From: DATFPK01 sp035264885
GTDB taxonomy: Bacteria > Actinomycetota > Thermoleophilia > Solirubrobacterales > 70-9
Assembly (NCBI GenBank): GCA_035264885.1
Contig: DATFPK010000063.1
Span: 3,265 to 67,264 of the forward strand
DNA length: 64,000 nt
Direction: 5' to 3'
Shown: positions 17,520 to 24,428 of the stretch, piece after piece
How positions within the stretch are numbered: position 1 is the first letter of the stretch
How the letters are laid out: each line of letters opens with the position of its first letter
Program-made: the position numbers and the translations under genes
Notes under the pieces: model-generated
What the model saw: the letters and a program-made list of their open reading frames with translations, nothing else
Told to the model about the DNA's origin: nothing
The model's database searches: none

Positions 17520-17545
17520 AGCTGTGTGACGGACAACACACAGCT
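17520..17545 (+). promoter_or_regulatory. inverted repeat/attenuator-like hairpin in the rpf-like upstream region
   Basis: AGCTGTGTG and its exact complement flank an 8-base loop, followed by a pyrimidine-rich run (TTCCTCGTTCTTTCC). It lies in the 320-base divergent space 17431-17750. Downstream, GCCCGGC (from about 17591) and GCCGGGC (to about 17637) enclose a second foldable region. It could be an attenuator in a long 5' leader or an operator. No complete c-di-AMP (ydaO) riboswitch consensus is visible. The rest of this space shows no gene. Confidence 0.45.
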
Positions 17546-17750
17546 TTCCTCGTTCTTTCCTAACATGGCGTCCTCCCAAGGGGGAGACAAGCCCGGCGAG
17601 CGCAGGGGAAACGCGCTTCACAGCCACCAGGCCGGGCTCGACCAACCTTGCCAGTCGCCGCCCCCGCGGCCCGCCGAGCGGACCCGGAGGGGATCGCCGC
17701 GCGCCGGACGCGCCGCGGGCAGGCGATGGGCCGTGAACGGAGCAGATCGA

Positions 17751-18245
17751 ATGCCGAGCAGAAGATCGATTTCGACCATCGCCGTGACGCTGGGCGCGCT
17801 GTTCCCGGCCGCCGCGATCGCCGCTGCGGTCGACGCGCCGTTGCCGGGCAGCGGCGAGGGGCGTGCGGACGTCGTCGCCGGGGACGTGCTTGAGCGCCCG
17901 GCCCAGCGCCTCCACCAGGCGATCCAGCTACAGGTCCGTGAGATGCGCCGACAGGCCCTCGAGCGCGCCGCGCGCGCCGAGGCGCGCCGGCAGGCCGAGT
18001 TCGCCGGACTCGGCGTCTCGACGTCGACCCTCGAGGCGATCGCCGCCTGCGAGTCGGGCGGGGACCCGGCCGCGGTCTCGTCCGACGGGACCTACCGCGG
18101 CAAGTACCAGTTCGACTACGGCACCTGGGCATCAGTCGGCGGCAGCGGGGACCCCGCAGCCGCTCCCGAGGGCGAGCAGGACTACCGGGCGGCGCTGCTC
18201 TACTCGCAGTCGGCGTCGAGCCCGTGGCCGAACTGCGGCGTCTAG
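17751..18245 (+). CDS. Rpf-like transglycosylase, secreted
   Basis: A 164-residue protein with a signal peptide (about 5-25), a short Arg/Ala helical spacer (about 45-85) and a C-terminal resuscitation-promoting-factor-like fold. The catalytic Glu is in AACESGGDP (Glu101), and GKYQFDYGTWASVGG is the matching substrate-groove segment. Rpf-type enzymes cleave peptidoglycan glycan strands and trigger growth from dormancy in actinomycetes. The ATG at 17751 directly opens the signal peptide and is preceded by CGGAGC. A 320-base upstream region suggests regulated expression. Confidence 0.82.
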   Translation: MPSRRSISTIAVTLGALFPAAAIAAAVDAPLPGSGEGRADVVAGDVLERPAQRLHQAIQLQVREMRRQALERAARAEARRQAEFAGLGVSTSTLEAIAACESGGDPAAVSSDGTYRGKYQFDYGTWASVGGSGDPAAAPEGEQDYRAALLYSQSASSPWPNCGV

Positions 18246-18299
18246 CCGGACCGATCTGCGGCGACCAGGCGGACGGCATTGCGCCTCGGTGAGGCACCG

Positions 18300-19019
18300 T
18301 CAGGCGGCGTCGCCCCTCTGCGGCCTCAGCAGCGCCTCGCGGAAGACCCGCTCCTCCTCGGCGAACAGCGGCCCGAACGTCCGCTCGCGGTCGAGCAGCG
18401 CCCGGCGCTTGGTCTCCAGCGTCGCCGCTCGGGGCGCCGCGGCGATCGCCATGGCGACCTCGAGCGCTCGCTCGACGACGTCCCGCGGCGCCACCTCGCT
18501 GACGGCCCCCAGCCGGAGCGCCTCCTCGGCGCCGAACACCCGGCCGGTGAGGCATATCTCGGCGGCGGCGGCCGCCGAGAGAACGGCCCGGGCGGCGGCA
18601 TAGGACGGCGGAATTCCGCGCCGCAGCTCCGGGAACCCGAAGGTCGCCCCGGTAGCCGCGATCCGCAGGTCGCAGAGCAGGGCGAGCGCGAACCCCCCGG
18701 CCACCGCGGGGCCGTTCACCGCCGCCACCACTGGGCGCGGGCAGGAGCCGACCGCGTCGAAGGCCGCGGCCGACGTCTCGACGAGCCGGCGCTTATGAGC
18801 GGCGTCGCCGCCGAACTGCGTCACGTCCATTCCGGCGCAGAAGGCGCTGCCGGCTCCGGTCAGAACCACGCAGCCGACGGTGTCGTCGTCGCCCAGGCCG
18901 GCGAAGCACTCCGCCAGCTCGACCCGAAGGTCGATCGAGAGGGCGTTCCGCTTCTCGGGCCGCTGGAGGGTGATCAGGGCGACCGCTTCCCGCCGCTCGA
19001 TCGAAAGCAGGCTGGCCAC
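18300..19019 (-). CDS. enoyl-CoA hydratase/isomerase family protein
   Basis: A 239-residue crotonase-fold protein. The first oxyanion segment is GAGSAFCAGMDVTQF (about 55-69) and the second is VNGPAVAGGFALAL (about 99-112). The catalytic Glu region ELRRGIPP is present but departs from the canonical hydratase E-x-x-x-G pattern, so activity could be hydration, isomerisation or hydrolysis of an acyl-CoA. The GTG at 19019 is chosen because TACGAT lies 6 bases upstream on the minus strand and an N-terminal extension to 19319 would run through the divergent gene. Confidence 0.83.
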   Translation of the reverse strand: MASLLSIERREAVALITLQRPEKRNALSIDLRVELAECFAGLGDDDTVGCVVLTGAGSAFCAGMDVTQFGGDAAHKRRLVETSAAAFDAVGSCPRPVVAAVNGPAVAGGFALALLCDLRIAATGATFGFPELRRGIPPSYAAARAVLSAAAAAEICLTGRVFGAEEALRLGAVSEVAPRDVVERALEVAMAIAAAPRAATLETKRRALLDRERTFGPLFAEEERVFREALLRPQRGDAA

Positions 19020-19025
19020 GGTCCG

Positions 19026-19031
19026 ATCGTA
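19026..19031 (-). promoter_or_regulatory. -10 element of leaderless enoyl-CoA hydratase gene
   Basis: On the minus strand TACGAT lies 6 bases before GTG 19019. Confidence 0.55.
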
Positions 19032-19068
19032 TCCTCGTGCCCGCGCGGTTCTGGGATGCTGCGGGCCC

Positions 19069-19530
19069 ATGAGGTCCCACACCGCGTATCTGACTTTCCA
19101 GACCGAGCGCCGGCGTGAGCTGATCCGGATCACCGATGACGTCCAGGAGGCGGTTGATACCGCCGGCATAGCCGAAGGCATGGCGCTGGTCTCGGCGATG
19201 CACATCACGGCCGGTGTCTGGGTCAACGACGACGAGCCGGGCATCCACGAGGACACCCTCGAGTGGCTCGACAAGATCGCACCACCGAGCTGGCAGTCGC
19301 CCGCCAACGAGGTTGCCAAGGCCCTGTTGCCGGAGGGTGAGGACTACCGCCACCACCGTGGCGGCGAGGACAACGGGGACGCCCATCTCAAGAACCTCCT
19401 CGTCCACCACCAGGCGATCCTGCCGGTCACCGACGGGCGCCTTGACCTCGGGCCGTGGCAGCAGGTCTTCTACTGCGAGTTCGACGGCCGCCGCCCGAAG
19501 CGGCTCGTGATCAAGGTCCTCGGCGAGTGA
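19069..19530 (+). CDS. YjbQ family protein (UPF0047)
   Basis: A 153-residue protein with the YjbQ signature: SAMHITAGVWVNDDEPG, the YRHHRGGEDNGDAHLKN segment with clustered His/Asp, and GPWQQVFYCEFDGRR. Family members are small trimeric beta proteins; E. coli YjbQ has weak thiamin-phosphate synthase activity, and the natural role is unclear. The length is standard (about 130-150). The ATG at 19069 begins RSHTAYLTFQT, the usual first strand. The gene diverges from the enoyl-CoA hydratase with 49 bases between them. Confidence 0.87.
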   Translation: MRSHTAYLTFQTERRRELIRITDDVQEAVDTAGIAEGMALVSAMHITAGVWVNDDEPGIHEDTLEWLDKIAPPSWQSPANEVAKALLPEGEDYRHHRGGEDNGDAHLKNLLVHHQAILPVTDGRLDLGPWQQVFYCEFDGRRPKRLVIKVLGE

Positions 19531-19534
19531 CCGG

Positions 19535-19732
19535 CTAGAGGACCGGCCGATGGAGCCGCTCGGCGGCGGGCGGGAGTGCCGACCCGAGTGGGCGGACTTC
19601 GCGTGGCACCAGCGGGTCGTGCAGAGGCCGGACCGGCATGAAGGCCGGCGCGAACCGCTCGAGCTGGCGCTCGATGCATCGCGAGCAACTGCATTCGGGG
19701 AGAGTGAGGCCGGTGTTGGGACAGGTGGACAA
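19535..19732 (-). CDS. possible small Cys-rich protein, 65 aa
   Basis: The frame fills the space between two plus-strand genes. Its N-terminus STCPNTGLTLPECSC-SRC holds four Cys spaced like a small metal-binding knuckle (C-x9-C-x-C-x2-C), followed by an amphipathic helix. The only in-frame start is TTG at 19732, without a Shine-Dalgarno sequence; an in-frame stop lies 33 bases upstream of it. I do not recognise a family with certainty. It may be a real zinc-binding peptide or a chance frame. Confidence 0.35.
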   Translation of the reverse strand: MSTCPNTGLTLPECSCSRCIERQLERFAPAFMPVRPLHDPLVPREVRPLGSALPPAAERLHRPVL

Positions 19733-19810
19733 GGGCTGGGCCGGCGGGGGGAGGAAGCACGCTCAGAGTAGCCACGGGAGCGGCGGCAAAAAGCTGAGAG
19801 GATGCGGCTC

Positions 19811-20674
19811 GTGCGGATCGGCGTGATCGACATCGGCACGAACACGACGCGCCTGCTGGTGGCCGACGTCGAGGGGGAGTCGCTGCGGCCGGTCGCCGAG
19901 CGCCGCCAGTTCGTCAGCCCCACCCGCGGCACCGAGCCCGCGCTCGCCGCGCTGGTCGAGGCCGAGGCCCGCCGCGCCCGGGCCGAAGGCGCCGAGGAGC
20001 TGGTGGTCGCCGGCACCGGCTCCCTCCGGCAGTACGCGGAGCTGCGCCGCCTCGAGCGCGCCTGCCGCCGGTCCGGCGCCGGTCCGCTGCGGATCCTTTC
20101 GGCCGGCGAGGAGGCCCGGCTTGCCTTTAGCGGCGCCACCGCCGGCCGCGACGACGCCGGCCCCTTGGCCGTCGTCGACGTCGGCGGCGGGTCCACCGAG
20201 GTCGCGATCGGCAGCCCCGGCGGCGACCCCGGCTGGTGGGCTTCGCGCCCCGTCGGCTCGCGAGTGCTGATCGAACGCGTCCGCCCCAGCGATCCGCCCG
20301 CGGCAAACCACATCTCCGCGATGCGCGCCGCGGTCGCGCGGCGGCTTGCCAACCTCGAGCCTTCGGGCCTCCCCGAGGCGACGCTCGCGGTCGGCGGCGG
20401 CGCCGCGTCGCTGCGGCTCCTCTGCGGCCCGCGCGCCGGGCCCGGCGAGCTCGGGGCGGCGCTGCGCGCGGTCACCGAGGGCCCGGCGAAGCGGGTCGCC
20501 GAGCAGACCGGGATCGCGCCGGAGCGGGTACGCCTCCTGCCCGCGGCGCTGGTCGTCCTCGAGGGGCTCTGCGAGCTGCTGCCCGTGCCGTTCGAGATCG
20601 GCTCGGGCGGCGTCCGGGAGGGCCTGGCGCTAAGCCGGGCGGCGGCGCCCGCCGGCGCCGCGGGAGGATCGTGA
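19811..20674 (+). CDS. Ppx/GppA family exopolyphosphatase (first copy)
   Basis: A 287-residue actin-fold phosphatase hydrolysing polyphosphate or pppGpp. Phosphate-1 is IDIGTNTTRLLVAD, phosphate-2 is VVDVGGGSTEVA (about 120), and the C-terminal IGSGGVREGLAL matches family ends. It is the short (about 300 aa) single-module form common in actinobacteria. GTG 19811 is preferred to ATG 19802 because GAGAGG then lies 9 bases upstream. The catalytic Glu region (SAGEEARLAFSGA) is intact. It is coupled to the HD gene by a GTGA overlap. A paralogue lies at 29536-30441. Confidence 0.87.
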   Translation: MRIGVIDIGTNTTRLLVADVEGESLRPVAERRQFVSPTRGTEPALAALVEAEARRARAEGAEELVVAGTGSLRQYAELRRLERACRRSGAGPLRILSAGEEARLAFSGATAGRDDAGPLAVVDVGGGSTEVAIGSPGGDPGWWASRPVGSRVLIERVRPSDPPAANHISAMRAAVARRLANLEPSGLPEATLAVGGGAASLRLLCGPRAGPGELGAALRAVTEGPAKRVAEQTGIAPERVRLLPAALVVLEGLCELLPVPFEIGSGGVREGLALSRAAAPAGAAGGS

Positions 20675-21519
20675 GCGAGGAGCAGGTCCCGGCGCCGAAG
20701 CCGGAGGGACCGTCGCCGAAGCCGCCGCGGGAGGCGATCGAGGAGGCGAGCGTGCGCGCCCCTACCCGCGGCAATCGCCGCCTCGAGGCGTTCCTCGACG
20801 CGGTGAACTCGGACGTCCAGGTGAGGACATGGTGGTACCTGGCGCAGGTCCACGCCAAGCGCCTCGGGATGTCGGACCACTCGTGGGTCCACGTCCAGAT
20901 CGTGCTCAACGTCGCGCTGCGGCTGCTGCGCCTGCTCACCAAGGCGGGTGTCCAGTCGGCCATGGTCTCCGACCACGGGATGCGCGACCGCGACGCCGAG
21001 GTGGTCGTCGCCGGTGGCGCCCTCCTCCATGACGTCGGCATGTCGATTCACCGCGCCGAGCACGAGGCGTACAGCCTGTTCCTGGCCGAGGCTGCGCTCG
21101 GCAGGCTGCTGGCCCGCCCCTACGAGGAGCCCGAACGCTCGATCGTCACCGGCGAGATCCTCCACGCGATCATCGGCCACCGGCGACAGGGCGAGCCCTA
21201 CACGCTCGAGGCCGGCATCGTTCGCGTCGCCGACGCGCTCGACATGGCCGGAGGGCGGTCCCGGATCCCGCTCGAGTCCGGGCAGGAAGGCATCCACTCG
21301 ATCTCGGCGGCGGCGATCGACGAGGTGCGGATCTCGGCCGGCGAGCAGCTCCCGGTCCGGGTCGAGATCGAGATGAACAACTCGGCCGGCGTCTTCCAGG
21401 TCGACGACCTGCTCGCGACGAAGATCCGCGGCACGCCGCTCGACGGCAGGATCGAGGTCGTCGCCGAGGTGCAGGGCGAGAGCGAGAAGCGTCTGTTGAC
21501 CGGGTTCCGGCTCGGCTAG
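20671..21519 (+). CDS. HD-domain phosphohydrolase-like protein
   Basis: A 282-residue protein with a Pro-rich N-terminus (about 1-30) and an HD domain: His70/His74 in DHSWVHVQIV, the HD pair in GALLHDVGMSIHR (120-121), and later HAIIGHR and RVADALDMAGGR with a further Asp. These can bind two metals. HD enzymes cleave phosphate esters, often of nucleotides. The 4-base overlap with a Ppx/GppA gene suggests a shared role in polyphosphate or (p)ppGpp turnover, which is inference. The stop TAG shares CTAG with the convergent M23 gene. Confidence 0.82.
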   Translation: MSEEQVPAPKPEGPSPKPPREAIEEASVRAPTRGNRRLEAFLDAVNSDVQVRTWWYLAQVHAKRLGMSDHSWVHVQIVLNVALRLLRLLTKAGVQSAMVSDHGMRDRDAEVVVAGGALLHDVGMSIHRAEHEAYSLFLAEAALGRLLARPYEEPERSIVTGEILHAIIGHRRQGEPYTLEAGIVRVADALDMAGGRSRIPLESGQEGIHSISAAAIDEVRISAGEQLPVRVEIEMNNSAGVFQVDDLLATKIRGTPLDGRIEVVAEVQGESEKRLLTGFRLG

Positions 21520-22076
21520 CCGCGCAGGACCGGCGGAAGCCGAGGCGGGGCCGGGGTATCCAGTCGCTCCACGAACGGGACCGGGTCGAGGACGGGCCCA
21601 TAGGGCCCCCGACCGGCTCGCAGCTCGAAGTGGAGGTGGTTGCCCCAGCACGAGCCGGTGCAGCCGAGCTCGCCCAGCTTCTGCCCGGAGCCGACGCGGT
21701 CGCCGGGGGCGACCAGCGCCGGCGAGAGCATGTGGAAGTAGTTGTAGGTGCGGTCGCCGCGGGCGTCGTAGATCGAGACGTAGTTGCCGCGACCGCCGTC
21801 GTCCCCCGTTTCGAGGACGACCGCGTCGTCGACCGCGATCAGCGGCGTGCCGGCGGGAGCGAAGAGGTCGATGCCCTCGTGTCCGCGGCCGGCCTCGAGC
21901 GCGTCGCCGAACCGGGGCTCGACGCTCAGCGGCAGGACCGGCCGGGGATCGACGTCAACCGGCTTGGGCGGGTCGATGAAGGCCGCGGCCGGGCACGCCG
22001 CGACCAGCGCCAGGACGGCGCTTGCGCTGAGGGCGGCGGCTGGACGCCGCCGCGATGTCCCCTTCCGGAACGGCAC
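21516..22076 (-). CDS. secreted M23 (LytM) metallopeptidase
   Basis: A 186-residue exported protein with a signal peptide (about 12-32, ending AAAFID). The zinc site is HEGID (His66, Asp70) with NHLHFE (His147, His149). M23 peptidases hydrolyse cross-bridges or stem peptides of peptidoglycan; all metal and catalytic residues are present, so it should be active. It is one of five wall-hydrolase domains in this window. A palindrome at 22155-22169, 79 bases upstream, may be its operator. Confidence 0.86.
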   Translation of the reverse strand: MPFRKGTSRRRPAAALSASAVLALVAACPAAAFIDPPKPVDVDPRPVLPLSVEPRFGDALEAGRGHEGIDLFAPAGTPLIAVDDAVVLETGDDGGRGNYVSIYDARGDRTYNYFHMLSPALVAPGDRVGSGQKLGELGCTGSCWGNHLHFELRAGRGPYGPVLDPVPFVERLDTPAPPRLPPVLRG

Positions 22077-22154
22077 GGAAAACTCCCTTGGTGGCGTGCT
22101 GCGCGCCTGCGGCCGCGCGAAGCGGGCGGCCCTGCGGCAGGCGTGAGCTGGCTA

Positions 22155-22169
22155 CTACAACGGTTGTAG
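22155..22169. promoter_or_regulatory. palindromic operator-like site upstream of M23 peptidase
   Basis: CTACAAC-G-GTTGTAG is a perfect 7+1+7 palindrome in the 151-base space before the peptidase gene. The ACTACA…TGTAG core resembles BlaI/MecI-family operators. No regulator gene of that family is adjacent. Confidence 0.4.
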
Positions 22170-22227
22170 CGGATGTCCTCCGTCCTGTGAGCGGCGCCAT
22201 ACAGGCGCGCAACCGGCGCTGCAGCCG

Positions 22228-22476
22228 CTAGCCGAGGCGCTCGAGGTCGTAGCGCCGCTGTTCCTTGCGCGCCTCGAGCCGGCCCTGGACCAGCGACAGG
22301 ACGGTCACGAGGATCGGGAAGAAGAGGATCACGCCGAAGCAGAACAGCGTGATCTCGAGGTCGTCCACCCGGCCCATGAGGCCGATGCCGTCGGCGGCCA
22401 CGGCGCCCGGCGCGGTGGCCATGAGCACCAGGGCGGCGCTCAGCAGAGCCAGGCGGAAGATGGAGCGGCGGCTCAC
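22228..22476 (-). CDS. small two-helix membrane protein, possible Pho-regulon member
   Basis: An 82-residue protein with two hydrophobic segments: about 6-25 (signal-like, ending in AVAAD) and about 38-58 (ITLFCFGVILFFPILVTVLSLV), then a charged tail of Arg/Glu/Lys. No family is recognised. The GTG start at 22476 is supported by TAGATT, 7 bases upstream on the minus strand. The PHO-box-like direct repeat at 22512-22533 is oriented toward this gene and ends 22 bases before that -10, so it may respond to phosphate. Confidence 0.65.
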   Translation of the reverse strand: MSRRSIFRLALLSAALVLMATAPGAVAADGIGLMGRVDDLEITLFCFGVILFFPILVTVLSLVQGRLEARKEQRRYDLERLG

Positions 22477-22483
22477 GGCAGGG

Positions 22484-22489
22484 AATCTA
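22484..22489 (-). promoter_or_regulatory. -10 element of small membrane protein gene
   Basis: TAGATT on the minus strand, 7 bases before GTG 22476. Confidence 0.5.
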
Positions 22490-22511
22490 CCGCAGGCGAG
22501 AGCCCCGCCCG

Positions 22512-22533
22512 CACCTGTGAACAACCTGTGAAG
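22512..22533 (-). promoter_or_regulatory. PHO box: two 11-base direct repeats
   Basis: On the minus strand the units begin CTTCACAGG and GTTCACAGG and repeat exactly every 11 bases. Streptomyces PhoP boxes are direct repeats of GTTCACC with an 11-base period. The site lies between the divergent membrane-protein gene and the PhoB-like regulator gene, allowing autoregulation. Confidence 0.6.
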
Positions 22534-22550
22534 ACCGCCGGCGGGCAGCG

Positions 22551-23360
22551 GTGCCGGCTGCCGCTGTCCCTACACTCGCCATTGTCAAGCTCGCGGTGAT
22601 CGACAACGACAGCGGCTTTCTCACCGTCCTCCGCAAGCGCGCCGAGGCGTACGGGTGGGAGGTCCATGAGCTGGAGGCGGAGTCCCGGCCGGACGATCTC
22701 GTGGCGATGAAGCTCGGCGCTCTGATCGTCGATCCGGCGGCCGCCGGGTCCGCCGAGTCGCCGTACCACGAGCGGATCTGCGCAGCCGTGCCCGACCTCA
22801 CCGTGATCGTCTGCGCCAGGAAGTCGAGCGTCGCCGAGCGAGTCCGGGCCCTGCGGCTGGGGGCCGACGATTGGGTGACCAAGCCATGCCACCCGGAGGA
22901 AGTGCTGGCCCGCGTCGAGGCGATCACCCGCCGCCGCCGCGTCCGCGCCGCCGCCACGCCGGCGGTGTTCGGCGAGCTCGAGATCCGTTCCGATCAGTTC
23001 CAGGCCTTCGCCGGCGGCCGCAGTCTCGAGCTGACCCGGAGGGAGTTCGAGCTGCTTCAGGTGTTGGCCGACGCGCCGGGCAGAACGATCGAGCGAGAGG
23101 TCATCTACGAGCGGGTCTGGGGCTACGCCATGGCGCACGGGGATCGCTCGGTGGACGTCTTCGTGCGCAAGCTCCGCCGCAAGCTCGAGTCCCGCTCCCC
23201 TCAGTGGACCTACATCCACACCCACTTCGGCGTCGGCTATCGGTTCGACCCCGCTTCCGACCTCCCGGTCGAGCAAAAAACCGCCGCCGGCCCGCCGCCG
23301 AACGATGCGGGGGCGACCGCGCGTTCACAGCAGTTTCACATCGGCGCAACGGCCCAGTAA
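22551..23360 (+). CDS. PhoB/PhoP-like winged-helix response regulator
   Basis: An N-terminal receiver-like domain (about 12-130) and a C-terminal OmpR/PhoB winged helix (about 145-240: LTRREFELLQVLA, RSVDVFVRKLRRKLE, IHTHFGVGYRF). It probably controls the pst operon encoded directly downstream. The receiver keeps the acceptor Asp (IVDPAAAG) and the KP lysine, but the acidic pair is Asp-Asn and the conserved Thr/Ser is Cys, so phosphorylation may be weak. No histidine kinase gene is in this window. The start is uncertain: GTG 22551 is the only upstream standard codon, but a TACACT -10 element lies inside it (22571-22576), favouring ATT 22581 or GTC 22584. Confidence 0.82.
   Translation: MPAAAVPTLAIVKLAVIDNDSGFLTVLRKRAEAYGWEVHELEAESRPDDLVAMKLGALIVDPAAAGSAESPYHERICAAVPDLTVIVCARKSSVAERVRALRLGADDWVTKPCHPEEVLARVEAITRRRRVRAAATPAVFGELEIRSDQFQAFAGGRSLELTRREFELLQVLADAPGRTIEREVIYERVWGYAMAHGDRSVDVFVRKLRRKLESRSPQWTYIHTHFGVGYRFDPASDLPVEQKTAAGPPPNDAGATARSQQFHIGATAQ
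22571..22576 (+). promoter_or_regulatory. -10 element for the response regulator
   Basis: TACACT lies 4 bases before ATT 22581 and 7 before GTC 22584; VKLAVIDND then begins the receiver at the normal place. Confidence 0.45.
23323..23344 (+). promoter_or_regulatory. PHO box upstream of pstS
   Basis: Two adjacent 11-base units begin GTTCACA and TTTCACA, on the coding strand, 92 bases before the pstS start and overlapping the 3' end of the regulator gene. This is where PhoP/PhoB would activate pstSCAB. Confidence 0.65.
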
Positions 23361-23435
23361 CAACCTCCCGCCTCGCCGCTGAGACGCTCGTCGGGCAGCC
23401 ATCCGGGCTGCCATGGACGGACAGAAGGAGACTTC

Positions 23436-24413
23436 GTGAATCTCAGTTCGAAGCGTTGGGCAGTGCTCGTGGCGGCGCTCGCGCTGGCGCTCGGTGGGAC
23501 CGCATGCGGTGACGATGACGACAGCGGGTCCGGCGGCTCGAGCTCGGGCGGCGGCGGCAGCAGCAGCCTCTCGGGATCGATCCGGATCGACGGCTCGAGC
23601 ACCGTGGGCCCGCTGACCGAGGCGGTGGCCGAGCAATTCAACGAGGAGAACCCCGACGTTCAGATCTCGGTCGGCCAGGCCGGGACCGGCGGCGGGTTCG
23701 AAAAATTCTGCGCCGGTGAGACCGACATCAACGACGCGTCACGAACGATCGAGTCCGACGAGCTCGCGGCCTGCAAGACGGGCGGCGTCAAGCAGGATGA
23801 GGTGACGGTCGCCAACGACGCTCTGACCGTCGTGCTCAACCCCAACAACCCGGTCACCTGCCTGACCCTCGACCAGCTCGGGCAGATCTGGGGGGCGGAC
23901 GCCGTCTCGAGCTGGAGCGACGTGAAGGACCTCGACGCGGACTTCGGCGCCGACATCGCGCGCTTCGGGCCGGGCACCGACTCCGGGACCTTCGACTACT
24001 TCACGGAGGCGGTCAACGGCGAGGAGGGCGTGCAGACCAAGGACTACAACAACGTCGGCGAGGACGACAACCAGACCGTCGTCGGCGTCGAGGGGTCCGA
24101 GGGCGGCATCGGCTACTTCGGCTACTCCTACTACAAGGAGAACGCCGAGGGACTGAAGGCGGCCGAGATCGAGAACGAGAAGGGCAAGTGCGTCGCGCCA
24201 TCGGAGGAGAGCGTGCAGGCGGGCGAGTACACCCCGCTGGGCCGCGAGCTCTTCATCTACCCGTCCGAGAAGGCGATGCAGAAGCCCGAGGTGAAGGCAT
24301 TCGTCGACTACTACCTGGCGAACGTGAACGGGATCGCGTCGGAGGTCGGGTTCATCCCGCTCACCGACCAGCAGCTCTCGCAGTCCAAGTCCGCGGTCAA
24401 GAAGATCGGCTGA
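23436..24413 (+). CDS. pstS: phosphate ABC transporter substrate-binding lipoprotein PstS
   Basis: A 325-residue lipoprotein with signal ending GGTAC (Cys24), a Gly/Ser/Asp-rich tether (25-48) and the PstS fold. Phosphate-binding loops are seen as DGSSTVGPLTEA and GTGGGFEKFC…TDINDASR, and the later SGTFDYF. It captures Pi outside the membrane for PstCA. GTG 23436 is preceded by AGAAGGAG. It heads the pstSCAB-phoU operon and lies behind a PHO box. Confidence 0.95.
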   Translation: MNLSSKRWAVLVAALALALGGTACGDDDDSGSGGSSSGGGGSSSLSGSIRIDGSSTVGPLTEAVAEQFNEENPDVQISVGQAGTGGGFEKFCAGETDINDASRTIESDELAACKTGGVKQDEVTVANDALTVVLNPNNPVTCLTLDQLGQIWGADAVSSWSDVKDLDADFGADIARFGPGTDSGTFDYFTEAVNGEEGVQTKDYNNVGEDDNQTVVGVEGSEGGIGYFGYSYYKENAEGLKAAEIENEKGKCVAPSEESVQAGEYTPLGRELFIYPSEKAMQKPEVKAFVDYYLANVNGIASEVGFIPLTDQQLSQSKSAVKKIG

Positions 24414-24428
24414 CGGACGGCCGCAGGC

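Noticed and set aside
17431..17750. c-di-AMP (ydaO) riboswitch upstream of the Rpf-like gene
   Set aside because: The conserved GGGGGA-CCC core, GGGTGAAT and CCGAATCCGTCAGCTAACC-like segments of that class could not be found; only hairpins are visible.
18793..21651. 952-codon minus-strand frame across YjbQ, Ppx and HD genes
   Set aside because: It crosses three well-supported plus-strand genes and their boundaries; composition is shadow-like.
22155..22169. Palindrome as terminator of the 22228-22476 gene
   Set aside because: It lies 59 bases past that stop, is A+T-balanced with a one-base centre, and lacks a U-tract; an operator fits better.
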